From the NCBI RefSeq assembly GCF_004571135.1, contig NZ_SPSB01000004.1:62001-126000 (forward strand): a stretch of DNA of 64,000 bases, written 5' to 3'. A program made the position numbers and the translations under genes. The DNA is from Algoriphagus kandeliae (GTDB lineage: Bacteria; Bacteroidota; Bacteroidia; Cytophagales; Cyclobacteriaceae). The notes under the pieces were generated by a model. It saw nothing but the letters and a program-made list of their open reading frames with translations, was not told the DNA's origin and did not search any database. How positions within the stretch are numbered: position 1 is the first letter of the stretch; each line of letters opens with the position of its first letter. This document shows positions 34,101 through 43,011 of the stretch, one piece after another.

Positions 34101-35741
34101 TCAATTTTCCTCCTTAAACTCCAATCGAGACAAAACATCCAAAGCTACATGAATAAGGATGGCAGCTACGAAACTCATCCCAATTGTCACCGTCAATAGC
34201 ATCCAGACAAACTGCTTGGTAAATACAAAAACCAAAATCCCCAATACCAAAGCCGGGATTATTCCAAAAAGAAAGATCCCGATCATCATAATGGGCTTTA
34301 TCAGCTTTCGGTCCCAACCTTGTTCTAAAGAAATCTGAGGAATCAAATTAATACAAAGCCCAATCATATAAGCCAACAAGATCCCAAGGATAAAAACGGG
34401 AATGACGAGAATATGAAGTCCCGCAATTAATACCGAGGGCACAATCATAGCTACTGCAAAAAGGGTGATCTGAACAAGGTCAAGTTTGATGACATTCCAG
34501 AATTTTGCCGTCCAAGTGGCCGGCGCCAAAAAGAAATAGGGTTTCTTAAGATCTCCCACTGAAGCTCGACCAATTCCCGCTAAAAAGTAAAACCCTAAAA
34601 TCCCCAGTATATACCCATTCAATACTTTATGGGAAAACCAATCAAAATGAGATAAAACAGCAAAAACAACTCCTAATCCCGCTAGAATCAAACTATACAC
34701 GCCAAAAAGCGGATGAAAATCCTGCCGACTGGAATGCACATAGTTTCGCCAATAAAAGGCCTTTGCCCCTACACCAAAATCCGGTAGAGCCAATTGTTTC
34801 TTTGCATTGAGACTATAATTAGCCTCTGAATTTTCACGCTTTCCTTTGACCTTGTCCCGCTGCACTTCATTGGACTTGGTCGCCTCTAACACATCCTCAT
34901 AATAATATCCGGCAAATTGAATAACCAACCGAACGATGAGGTAGTAGCTCAAAATATACAATCCCAAAAAAGCAAAGGCAAGAATCAAATTTTGATGGAC
35001 AACGTAGCCCATCATTCCCCTACTCCAACCAACAAAGGGAAATAAATCAAACCAAGGTGAAGCAATCCAAGAAAACATCCCCTGCCAAAATTTCTCAGCC
35101 ATTAATCCCGGAATCAAAATCATTATCGCTAAAAGCACTGCCAATACGGTAATGACGGTCTTGATTTGCTCCAAAATATCATACTTGGTATGAAGGGTAT
35201 AAATCAAAAATCGAATAGGCGAAAGAATAAAAAAGAACAAGGCAAAGCCCAATAAAATGAACACAATATTTCCCAAGGAAAAATCGAAAGAGCCTGCCAT
35301 TTGACTTCCTCCATAAACCAGAAAAATAATACTACCACCCAAAGAGGGTAATATTGACCTTCCCTTGTAATAAAGTAAAATGTTTTGAGGTTTGACGGGA
35401 CCGGTGAATAGTAAATTGACATCAGCCATGGTAAAAAAGCTAACGTTTCGCTTTGTCGCTCGAAATAGCTGATACAATAAAAATCCTAAAGCAACGACGG
35501 TAATTCCCCCCACGATATTCTGAGTTGCAAAGTCCACTTCAGGCAATCCATTTACATCCAGTTCTGGAATAGTATTATCCAGCCTTTCTGCTCTATCCTT
35601 CATCCGCATGGTGTAGATAAAGAAGAAATAGCCGATCAGGCCAGCATAAGGAAGCAGCCTTGCCGGGTTCCTAAGAATCAGTAAAATGTTGTTTTTGAGA
35701 ACCCAGAGATCCTTTCTAAAAAGTAATTTTACCTCATTCAT
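34101..35741 (-). CDS. ABC exporter permease-like membrane protein
   Basis: A 546-residue protein with about ten to twelve membrane segments. The N-terminal pattern KDLWVLKNNILLILRNPAR and the stretch LLFTGPVKPQNILLYY place it with the putative ABC-exporter family (PF16962-like, from memory). It shares an eight-base overlap with the ATPase gene, so both are made from one message and should form the transporter. A charged cytoplasmic loop (about 292-315, EVQRDKVKGKRENSE) splits it into two halves. The substrate is unknown. Confidence 0.85.
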   Translation of the reverse strand: MNEVKLLFRKDLWVLKNNILLILRNPARLLPYAGLIGYFFFIYTMRMKDRAERLDNTIPELDVNGLPEVDFATQNIVGGITVVALGFLLYQLFRATKRNVSFFTMADVNLLFTGPVKPQNILLYYKGRSILPSLGGSIIFLVYGGSQMAGSFDFSLGNIVFILLGFALFFFILSPIRFLIYTLHTKYDILEQIKTVITVLAVLLAIMILIPGLMAEKFWQGMFSWIASPWFDLFPFVGWSRGMMGYVVHQNLILAFAFLGLYILSYYLIVRLVIQFAGYYYEDVLEATKSNEVQRDKVKGKRENSEANYSLNAKKQLALPDFGVGAKAFYWRNYVHSSRQDFHPLFGVYSLILAGLGVVFAVLSHFDWFSHKVLNGYILGILGFYFLAGIGRASVGDLKKPYFFLAPATWTAKFWNVIKLDLVQITLFAVAMIVPSVLIAGLHILVIPVFILGILLAYMIGLCINLIPQISLEQGWDRKLIKPIMMIGIFLFGIIPALVLGILVFVFTKQFVWMLLTVTIGMSFVAAILIHVALDVLSRLEFKEEN

Positions 35742-36450
35742 CTTTGGTCAATTCTAAAAATATATCCTCCAAGCTTCCACCCTCTTTCTGCTCAAATTGC
35801 TTTTTCAGATTTTCAAGTGTGTCATTCCCAATGATGTTACCCTCCTTCAAAATCATGATTCGATCCGCGATAGTCTCTACCGAATCAATCAAATGCGTAC
35901 TGACCAAAATGGTTTTCCCAGCTTCTTTAAGTTCTCTGAAAATACGTTTAGTGTTTCGGATAGCTTTCGGATCCAATCCGATCATCGGTTCATCAAAAAA
36001 CAAAACCTGAGGATCAGGCAACAAAGCACAACAAATAGAAACTTTCTGCCTCATCCCTTTGGAAAGATCTTTTCCTAGTTTCTTTGCCTTATCCGTCAAA
36101 TCATAGGTTTCCAATAATTCCATGCCTTTATCTTTCCAATCCCGAATCCCATAAGCTTGAGCTATGAATTGAAGATGTTCCTGCACAGTGAGTAAATCAT
36201 AGACATAAGGAGTCTCAGGGATGTAGCTAAAAAGTCGTTTGGCCTCTACCGACAGGTGATCATATCCACCAATGGTGATTTCTCCAGAAGTTTTTCGAAG
36301 CAATCCTACAATACATTTCATGGTGGTACTTTTCCCTGCTCCATTGGGTCCTAAAAGACCTACAACTTCCCCTCCTTGAAGCTCAAAAGAGATGTCATTG
36401 ACAGCATTTTGCTTCCCGTACCGTTTAATCAAATTCTGAACAAGCAGCAT
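35734..36450 (-). CDS. ABC transporter ATP-binding protein
   Basis: A 238-residue ATPase subunit. Walker A is GPNGAGKST (about residues 34-42), the signature is LSKGMRQKV near residue 129, Walker B is VLFFDEPMIGLDP near 150 and the switch His is in STHLID. The sequence is of the CcmA/NatA type used by exporters. The signature begins LSKG and not LSGG, a common variant in this group. The product pairs with the permease whose gene overlaps its 3' end. Substrate unknown. Confidence 0.93.
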   Translation of the reverse strand: MLLVQNLIKRYGKQNAVNDISFELQGGEVVGLLGPNGAGKSTTMKCIVGLLRKTSGEITIGGYDHLSVEAKRLFSYIPETPYVYDLLTVQEHLQFIAQAYGIRDWKDKGMELLETYDLTDKAKKLGKDLSKGMRQKVSICCALLPDPQVLFFDEPMIGLDPKAIRNTKRIFRELKEAGKTILVSTHLIDSVETIADRIMILKEGNIIGNDTLENLKKQFEQKEGGSLEDIFLELTKDE

Positions 36451-36546
36451 AAAAATTGAATTTTGGATTAAAACTAGAATTCTTTGAGGGAAGTTTAGAC
36501 GTTTTGGAACCTTTTTTGACAGCTAATCGAAAAAATTAAACAAACG

Positions 36547-37155
36547 ATGAAAAAACTTCTCACACTAATCATTTTGCTTGGTATAGGAGCAGCATCTTAC
36601 GCGCAACAAGCGGGCAAATTCCGAATGGGACTCGAACTAGGCCCAGCTATGCCAAAAGATGGGGGAATTGGAGCCTTAGTCAATCTAGAACCCAAAATCA
36701 ATGTCGCAGATAACATGAATGTAGGTATTCGATTTGGCGTTGCTGGATTAGCAAAGGATGTCACATACTATGACATCACGGAAGATTATGAAGGAGAAGT
36801 GTCAGGAAATGTATCCATTACTGGAACTTTCGATTATTATTTCAATAATGGAGGAAGCAATTTTGCTCCATACATCGGTGCTGGTTTTGGTTATTATGGC
36901 CTGAGCTCAGTTGAAATTGACGCTTCAAATATTGATGATGTGGATGTCGGGAATTTGGAGGCTAACTTCAAATGGGCACCAATGGTCCGTGCTGGTATTG
37001 AATTGGGTAAGTTTAGAATGGGAGCGGAATACAATTTTATCCCAAACTCCAATCTTCAAGACACCAGCGGAACAGTAATAGGCGAAGCAATCAACCAATA
37101 CTTTGGATTTACTCTTGGATTTTATGTAGGAGGAGGCCGTTGGCGGAAAAACTAA
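36547..37155 (+). CDS. Outer-membrane beta-barrel protein (small porin-like)
   Basis: A 202-residue protein with a Sec signal (1-20, ending SYAQQ). The mature part has about eight alternating strands with glycines and aromatics (FRMGLELGPAMP, YIGAGFGYYGL, FKWAPMVRAGIELG), a pattern seen in OmpW/OmpA-barrel-like eight-stranded proteins. The C-terminus, YFGFTLGFYVGGGRWRKN, extends a few residues beyond the last strand. The function is unknown. It is transcribed divergently from the ABC ATPase gene and ends three bases before the convergent pyrB stop. Confidence 0.8.
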   Translation: MKKLLTLIILLGIGAASYAQQAGKFRMGLELGPAMPKDGGIGALVNLEPKINVADNMNVGIRFGVAGLAKDVTYYDITEDYEGEVSGNVSITGTFDYYFNNGGSNFAPYIGAGFGYYGLSSVEIDASNIDDVDVGNLEANFKWAPMVRAGIELGKFRMGAEYNFIPNSNLQDTSGTVIGEAINQYFGFTLGFYVGGGRWRKN

Positions 37156-37158
37156 GCA

Positions 37159-38085
37159 TTAGGCTTTCACCGCTGCCAATAAATACAATACAGCCATTCG
37201 GACTGCGACTCCATTCTCAACTTGCTGAAGAATGATGGCGTGGTCCGAATCGGCAACATCCGACGCCAATTCCACCCCACGATTAATCGGTCCAGGATGC
37301 ATCACTACGATTTCCTTGTCTAATTCTTCAAGCATTTTTTTGTTGATTCCGTAATACAAGGAATATTCTCGAAGACTAGGAAAATATTTAATCTGCTGTC
37401 TTTCAAGCTGAATTCGAAGGACATTTGCCACATCACACCAAGCAAGTGCCTTTCTTACATCCAACTCCACCTTTACTCCCAACCTTTCGATATGCTTTGG
37501 AAGCAAAGTGATAGGTCCGCAAACCATCACTTCGGCTCCAAGTTTTTGAAGGCAAAATATATTCGATAGCGCTACTCTAGAATGGAGTATATCTCCAATG
37601 ATCGCGATTTTTTTTCCTTGAAGATCACCCAATTTTTCTCGCATGGAAAAGGCGTCTAGCAAGGCTTGGGTAGGATGCTCATGAGTTCCATCTCCAGCAT
37701 TGACGATATTGGCTTTTACATTTCTCGCTAAAAAATGTGGCGCTCCTGGACTACTATGCCGCATCACAACCATATCGACTTTCATCGACAAGATATTATT
37801 TACAGTATCGACTAATGTCTCCCCTTTCTTTACTGAGCTATTGCTTGATGAAAAATTTACCACATCGGCAGAAAGTCTCTTTTCGGCAAGCTCAAATGAA
37901 AGTCTGGTTCGGGTTGAATTCTCAAAAAATATATTGGCAATGGTAATATCGCGAAGGGAAGGCACCTTTTTTATCGGTCGATTGATGACCTCTTTGAAGT
38001 TTTCGGCAGTTTCCAATATAAACTGAATATCCGCTTCGGTTAGATCTTTGATTCCAAGGAGGTGGCGGGTGCTGAGTTGCGACAT
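37159..38085 (-). CDS. pyrB: Aspartate carbamoyltransferase catalytic subunit
   Basis: A 308-residue enzyme of de novo pyrimidine synthesis that joins carbamoyl phosphate and aspartate. The carbamoyl-phosphate loop STRTR (near residue 54), SSVKKGET, the GDGTHEHPTQALLD motif and HPGPINRG are all present. The catalytic Lys lies in the KKGET loop. The ATG at 38085 starts MSQLSTRHLLGI, two bases past the pyrR stop; an upstream in-frame ATG at 38115 lies within pyrR and is not credible. No regulatory subunit gene (pyrI) is adjacent, as usual for Bacteroidota with PyrR. Confidence 0.96.
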   Translation of the reverse strand: MSQLSTRHLLGIKDLTEADIQFILETAENFKEVINRPIKKVPSLRDITIANIFFENSTRTRLSFELAEKRLSADVVNFSSSNSSVKKGETLVDTVNNILSMKVDMVVMRHSSPGAPHFLARNVKANIVNAGDGTHEHPTQALLDAFSMREKLGDLQGKKIAIIGDILHSRVALSNIFCLQKLGAEVMVCGPITLLPKHIERLGVKVELDVRKALAWCDVANVLRIQLERQQIKYFPSLREYSLYYGINKKMLEELDKEIVVMHPGPINRGVELASDVADSDHAIILQQVENGVAVRMAVLYLLAAVKA

Positions 38086-38087
38086 GG

Positions 38088-38636
38088 TTATTTTTGTTCT
38101 TTTTCTGTAATCCAAACTGCATCTTCAGGCTGCCCTTGGGAAGCCCATTCGACGACCACATATTGGGTATCAATTGTATTGACCCGAATTCCGAAATAGT
38201 CCGGCATAATAGGGTAATCCCTTGTGAGTTTTCTATCGACTAGGACCATCAACTCTACCTTTTGAGGTCTTCCAAAGGCGATCATTGCATCCATGGCTGC
38301 CCGCACAGATCTTCCTTTATACAGTACATCATCCACAAGAATTACTTTTTTTCCCTCCACCAAAAAATCAATCTTTGTCTCATTCGCTTTAAGAGGAAAA
38401 TCTCTCCGCCGAAAATCATCTCGGTGAAAAGTCGCATCCAAATAGCCTGCCGGGACTTTTTTACCGGATATCTTCTCCAACTCCTCTACGATTCGATCAA
38501 GCAGAATAATTCCTCTTGGCTGCAAGCCTAGCAGTACTGTATTATCAAAATTATCGTGATTTTCGATCAGCTGATGACAAAATCTTTTCAGGATGATTTG
38601 GATTTGTTGCTGATTTAAAACGAGCCGTTTTTGCAT
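38088..38636 (-). CDS. pyrR: PyrR pyrimidine operon regulator / uracil phosphoribosyltransferase
   Basis: A 182-residue phosphoribosyltransferase-fold protein. The PRPP-binding motif is VILVDDVLYKGRSVRAAMDA near residue 92, and LGLQPRGIIL lies near residue 37. In Gram-positives PyrR controls pyr mRNA by binding a leader anti-antiterminator; in Bacteroidota its role in regulation is less clear. I chose the ATG at 38636 (MQKRLVLNQQQ), because the longer frame to 38705 would overlap the upstream gene. It lies directly before pyrB, two bases apart, which supports a pyrimidine role. I see no attenuator hairpin in the 34 bases ahead of it. Confidence 0.93.
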   Translation of the reverse strand: MQKRLVLNQQQIQIILKRFCHQLIENHDNFDNTVLLGLQPRGIILLDRIVEELEKISGKKVPAGYLDATFHRDDFRRRDFPLKANETKIDFLVEGKKVILVDDVLYKGRSVRAAMDAMIAFGRPQKVELMVLVDRKLTRDYPIMPDYFGIRVNTIDTQYVVVEWASQGQPEDAVWITEKEQK

Positions 38637-38670
38637 GTGTCGGATTTGCGGGTAAATATAAAAAGAAATT

Positions 38671-40293
38671 CTAGTCTTCGACTTGCTCAGGTTGATAGAG
38701 GTCACCCGAAACCATCACTTTCGTAAAGAAATAAACCTCCCGTGTAGCCGCCTGTCCATTTTCCTTTTGATAGCGAATTCGTTGATTTCCGGTAAGCAGA
38801 AAATACCGGTCATACCAATACACCAATCGTAGGCTTGTCATATCTGTATCCGCAATCCGCTCATTTTCATTGACCAACTTCAACTCAAAATCGATGTTAT
38901 CGAATTTCTTTTCTCCGCTCTTGATATAGGCCAGGCGTATTTTATCATTTCGCACATAGGCATGATAAAATTCATCACCTACAATAGCTATTTCACCAAA
39001 TGGCTCGGGAAGATCTGTCAATAAATCATCATAGGTAGCCGAATTATCCCAAACTACTCTCCCGTCTTCACCTAATTTGACAAAGTGCGCAGAGATGTAA
39101 CTGAATTCAGTATTAATCTGAAGAGGACCTTGATTAAAGCGACGTACCGTGATGGGATCCCAATAATCCTGAGAGTAATTCATCCTACTCCAGCGGTCAT
39201 AACGATACATGCCTGTCGGGGAAAAAGGCCATCCGCGATTGATTCCACGGGAATTGATGATATTGTAATGATCGAAAAACACATACAAGCCATCTGACTC
39301 TTGCCTAACTTCCCGAATCGAATACACATTTCTAATACTTGGAATTTTATCCCGATCTACTTGTTTGAGTACTTCGGCATCCTTTTTTGCCTTTCCTTTT
39401 TCATCGAGGTAATTGAAAAAATTGGGGAAATCTTCCAGCGTATACAGCCTTGTATCATATTCTCCAAATTCATTGATTTCGGTTCGGTACATTCCTAAAT
39501 AAGAATCCCTCCTTGCCAAGCCAAAAGAACCAATCATAGCCTTTCTGTATAGGTCCTCCTGAACCACCAAAGCTTCAATAATTTCTTGATCTTCATCGCC
39601 AAATTGATCGATTCTGATCTCCCGAAGAAGATTCCCAAGCAAATCATAAGTATTCAGGATGACCTCCTTATCCCGGTATTGACCCTTTCTACTCAAAACA
39701 ACCTCAAAGGCTTCTATTTCAGGCATTTTTCGAATCTGAAGAATCTGGGTATCATTTCCATATACCCCTTGGACGGTATGAATTGTTTTGTCGTCTAAAC
39801 CATATACCTGAACTACAGGACGCATATTGGCTGACCCCATGAAAATGACCCGATTATTTTGAACCAAAAATTCCGCAAGCTCTAAATCAAGCAAGTTCTC
39901 TACGGAGTATTCAAAGGCATCCAAGCCTACCAAATCAATCTTAAGGACATATTTTTCACCTGAAATCCCCGTTCCTCGCTGAAAAAGGGCATACAAGAAA
40001 TCTCCATCCAAATCATAGCCAATTAGATCATAACCTGGCTGTACAGGAAGTTCGATCAGGCCTTTTTCAGTGTTCAGTGCTGCATCAAAGATGATATATT
40101 GAAAAATCCGGTCTACAGAAAAAGCACGCTTCGCAAGTGTCCGAAAAGCAACAAGATTTTCCCCATACCGAACCATTTCAAAATGGGGGTCAAAATAATC
40201 TGATTCGATTTCAAAACGGGATTCAAATTCAACCTGCGAAAATGCAGGTATTCCAAAAAATAGCAGTAAGCAAATCGCAATCGCTTTTCTCAT
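38671..40293 (-). CDS. Exported protein of unknown function, 540 residues
   Basis: A 540-residue protein with a Sec signal (1-19, ending PAFSQ). I do not recognise a family. The mature protein has repeated strand-rich blocks with a pattern of Asp and Tyr near turns (such as YDLIGYDLDGDFLYALFQRG and VYGLDDKTIHTVQG), compatible with a beta-propeller-like fold in the first half; this is a guess from strand rhythm. There are no transmembrane segments beyond the signal, no lipobox Cys and no C-terminal sorting domain. It starts by a four-base overlap with the EVE gene and ends 34 bases before pyrR, so it sits in the middle of a pyrimidine-linked transcript. Confidence 0.7.
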   Translation of the reverse strand: MRKAIAICLLLFFGIPAFSQVEFESRFEIESDYFDPHFEMVRYGENLVAFRTLAKRAFSVDRIFQYIIFDAALNTEKGLIELPVQPGYDLIGYDLDGDFLYALFQRGTGISGEKYVLKIDLVGLDAFEYSVENLLDLELAEFLVQNNRVIFMGSANMRPVVQVYGLDDKTIHTVQGVYGNDTQILQIRKMPEIEAFEVVLSRKGQYRDKEVILNTYDLLGNLLREIRIDQFGDEDQEIIEALVVQEDLYRKAMIGSFGLARRDSYLGMYRTEINEFGEYDTRLYTLEDFPNFFNYLDEKGKAKKDAEVLKQVDRDKIPSIRNVYSIREVRQESDGLYVFFDHYNIINSRGINRGWPFSPTGMYRYDRWSRMNYSQDYWDPITVRRFNQGPLQINTEFSYISAHFVKLGEDGRVVWDNSATYDDLLTDLPEPFGEIAIVGDEFYHAYVRNDKIRLAYIKSGEKKFDNIDFELKLVNENERIADTDMTSLRLVYWYDRYFLLTGNQRIRYQKENGQAATREVYFFTKVMVSGDLYQPEQVED

Positions 40294-40688
40294 AAAGACA
40301 TTTTCACTATCAATTCAAACTCATCCTTTCCAACAGGTAGAACAGAAAGCCGGGATTGTTTAAGCATGGGTAAATCCGAAAGCCTATCCTCTGCTTTTAT
40401 TTGAGCTAGGGTAACCGGATTGGCTAGAGGCCGATTAAATTTCAGCATTACGGCTGTCCAAGCTTCATCTTTTGGGTCAGGAAGTGGAGCTGAAGAAACT
40501 TCGGCAATCCCTACCACTGCTTTTTCCTTTCCGCTGTGATAAAATAGCACCTGATCCCCGACCTGCATTTCATTCAGGTAATTCCGAGCTTGATAATTTC
40601 TAACCCCATCCCAGATATCTTCCTGAGCTTTTTCAAAGTCATCCCAAGAGTAGGAATTTGGTTCACTTTTTACCATCCAATAATTCAT
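40290..40688 (-). CDS. EVE domain-containing protein
   Basis: A 132-residue soluble protein that is one EVE domain (PUA-like fold), related to human thymocyte nuclear protein 1. It opens with YWMVKSEPNSYSWDDF and shows the conserved core WDGVRNYQARNYL and GDQVLFYHSG. EVE domains bind modified bases in nucleic acids, and some are linked to modification-dependent restriction, but single-domain forms like this one are widespread housekeeping genes with unclear roles. It heads a unit with the 540-residue gene, with which it overlaps by four bases. Confidence 0.9.
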   Translation of the reverse strand: MNYWMVKSEPNSYSWDDFEKAQEDIWDGVRNYQARNYLNEMQVGDQVLFYHSGKEKAVVGIAEVSSAPLPDPKDEAWTAVMLKFNRPLANPVTLAQIKAEDRLSDLPMLKQSRLSVLPVGKDEFELIVKMSL

Positions 40689-40890
40689 AACCTAATTCAA
40701 TGGTTTAGTTTTGGTATAATTTCCAAACACAAATTGAAGGATTCTAATTCCATTTATTTTTTTCCCATGGCTTAAAATTATACTCCTACGTAGACTTAAG
40801 CCATTCTTTTGAAGATACCCGATTCAACTTTAATTTGAAACAATATTTTTGGACATTTGTCTAAGTAGACGTAATTAAACCTTCCTTGTT

Positions 40891-42600
40891 TTGGACCATA
40901 AAACTATTCTCAAAAAACTCAAGCTCTGCATCCAGTTAATGGAGCTTCACGATGAAAATACCTTTAAAATCAGAAGTTATCAGTCAGCACTCAACTCTCT
41001 AGAGCGGGGTGATGCGGACATCATGGAGCTTAGTGATGAAGAATTAGGAAAAATCCCCGGGGTAGGAAAGAGCATTTTGGAGGCGATTCAGTCTTTGAAA
41101 TCCACCGAATCCTTTCCTCTTTTGGGTGATTTGATTGACAAAACCCCACAAGGAATTCTGGAAGTTCTCCAAATAAAAGGCCTTGGCCCGAAAAAAGTAA
41201 AAACCCTTTGGGAGGAATTGGGCATTACTTCCACCCATGAATTGATGGAGGCCTGCCAAAGCGGAAAAGTAGCCAAAATCAAAGGGTTTGGTGAGAAAAC
41301 CCAGGAAACCATCATCCAAAATTTGGAATTTAAAGCCTCCAATGCCGGGAAGTGGCTCTATGCTGACATTGAGGAATACATAAATGAGCTAACAGAAAAA
41401 TTAAAAGATGAATTTTCGCATTCCTTGATTGCTCCAGTCGGTGAGTTTGCACGGAAAATGGAAATCATTTCTCAAGCCGAATGGTTAATCGCCACTAAGG
41501 ATATCCCAAAAATTCAGCATAAACTGGCAAAACTTAAGGACTTCGAAGTCGATAAATCCCTTTCTGGCCCCTTTACTCTGAGAGGAAAAATAAAGGACTG
41601 GGACCTACAATTCACTATTTATTTTACGAGTCCTGAAGAATTTCCCATTAAATCCTACGCACTTTCTGCGAGTCCTCAGCACCTTCAAAGTCAAATTGAT
41701 TCCAAAACTACTATTGCTGATGCTCTTCGAGTGAATGGTTTTAAAGACGAAAAGGAGTTTTTCTCTAAGCATCACCTTCAATTCATTCCTGTTGAGATGA
41801 GAGAAGGATTTGGAGAAGTAGAATTAGCAAAGGAGCATAAGATCCCGACTTTATTGGAGGAGAGTGACCTGAAAGGAATCCTGCACAACCACTCTACCTA
41901 CAGCGACGGTAAAAACAGTCTGCGGCAAATGGCTGAGCAATGCAAAGAAATGGGGTATGAATATTTAGGCATCTCCGATCATTCACGAACTGCCAGTTAT
42001 GCAGGAGGATTGGAAACCGAAAGAGTGATCAAACAACAGGAAGAAATTGATCAACTAAATCAGGAACTCGCCCCATTCAAAATATTCAAAGGAATCGAAT
42101 CGGATATTTTAGGGGATGGCAGTTTGGATTATCCGGAAGATATTTTGCAGACATTCGATTTTGTGGTTTCTTCCGTTCATTCCATTTTAAACATGGACAT
42201 CAAGAGAGCGACTAGAAGATTGCTCACGGCTATTGAAAATCCCTATACCACTATCCTTGGACATCCTACCGGAAGGCTTCTGCTTCGAAGAGAAGGCTAT
42301 CCCATCGACCACAAAACCATCATTGATGCTTGCGCCAAACATCAGGTTGTGATTGAGATAAACGCTAATCCTTGGCGACTTGATTTGGACTGGAGATGGG
42401 TCCGCTATGCAATGGACCAAGGAGTCATGTTATCCATCAATCCCGATGCGCACGAAGTAGCTGGATATGGAGATATGAAATACGGTGTTTTAGTCGGAAG
42501 AAAAGGTGGGCTAACCAAAGAAATGACCCTCAATGCACTGTCCTGTGAAGAAATCGAGAAATATTTTTCCGATCGAAAAAAGAAAATGATTAAAAAATAG
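40891..42600 (+). CDS. polX: PolX-family protein with degenerate polymerase site and intact PHP domain
   Basis: A 569-residue PolX with helix-hairpin-helix repeats (about 50-140, with IPGVGKS and IKGLGPKK), a DNA polymerase beta-like palm (about 165-310) and a C-terminal PHP nuclease (about 330-565). In active PolX the palm carries GSxRR and a DxD; here the stretch reads VGEFARKMEIISQAEWLIAT (near residues 184-204), so the GS and both Asp appear lost. The PHP motifs HNHSTYSDG, ISDHS, GIESDI, SSVHS, GHPTGR and NPDAH are all present. I infer a nuclease or phosphoesterase without polymerase activity. The only start before Met17 is TTG at 40891, and an in-frame stop lies 12 bases further upstream. 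Confidence 0.88.
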   Translation: MDHKTILKKLKLCIQLMELHDENTFKIRSYQSALNSLERGDADIMELSDEELGKIPGVGKSILEAIQSLKSTESFPLLGDLIDKTPQGILEVLQIKGLGPKKVKTLWEELGITSTHELMEACQSGKVAKIKGFGEKTQETIIQNLEFKASNAGKWLYADIEEYINELTEKLKDEFSHSLIAPVGEFARKMEIISQAEWLIATKDIPKIQHKLAKLKDFEVDKSLSGPFTLRGKIKDWDLQFTIYFTSPEEFPIKSYALSASPQHLQSQIDSKTTIADALRVNGFKDEKEFFSKHHLQFIPVEMREGFGEVELAKEHKIPTLLEESDLKGILHNHSTYSDGKNSLRQMAEQCKEMGYEYLGISDHSRTASYAGGLETERVIKQQEEIDQLNQELAPFKIFKGIESDILGDGSLDYPEDILQTFDFVVSSVHSILNMDIKRATRRLLTAIENPYTTILGHPTGRLLLRREGYPIDHKTIIDACAKHQVVIEINANPWRLDLDWRWVRYAMDQGVMLSINPDAHEVAGYGDMKYGVLVGRKGGLTKEMTLNALSCEEIEKYFSDRKKKMIKK

Positions 42601-42654
42601 GATCCTTCTGTATCCAAAGGAATTCCTATCTTCGCCAAACCCCAATTTTACCTT

Positions 42655-42942
42655 ATGAAATGGACCGATTTGCCTGAAGGCGTACTTTTACAACGATCTT
42701 TTCTTTTCGGAATCACTGGAATCCTACTTGGAACCCTGTCGATTTTCAACAGTCAATTCCAACTGGTTCAGGCTCCAATGGGACCTTTGAATGGAATCTC
42801 ATTATTACTCCAAATGTTTGGGTTGGGACTTTCTGTGATGGTTCTCCGAAAACGAAAAGTAAAAAAGGAAGACTTGGAAAAAGCCAAAGTAATGACTTTG
42901 GTCTTAGGTATTGCCTTAGTTTTCTTCATTTTCTCTCTTTAA
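42655..42942 (+). CDS. Small membrane protein, unknown function
   Basis: A 95-residue protein with three hydrophobic segments (about 14-32, 42-60 and 77-94). The middle is followed by a basic stretch RKRKVKKEDLEKAK that would lie in the cytoplasm. I do not recognise the family. A -7-like box TATCTTCG lies at 42627-42634, giving a leader of about 14 bases. It lies 54 bases after polX and is convergent with clpC, sharing the terminator at 42960-42999. Confidence 0.65.
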   Translation: MKWTDLPEGVLLQRSFLFGITGILLGTLSIFNSQFQLVQAPMGPLNGISLLLQMFGLGLSVMVLRKRKVKKEDLEKAKVMTLVLGIALVFFIFSL

Positions 42943-42959
42943 TTCAAAACGTACTAAAA

Positions 42960-42999
42960 CAAAAAATCCCAAGGCTTAAACCTTGGGATTTATATTTTG
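42960..42999. terminator. Bidirectional terminator between the small membrane gene and clpC
   Basis: An 11-pair perfect stem (42964-42974 with 42981-42991) is followed by T-rich stretches on both strands. The minus-strand side (TTTTTTGTTTT) is the stronger and suits clpC. Confidence 0.88.
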
Positions 43000-43011
43000 T
43001 GGCAGATCGAA

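Noticed and set aside
37137-37175. Terminator between the small barrel gene and pyrB
   Set aside because: The three-base gap between the convergent stops and the sequence around it show no stable stem with a T run.
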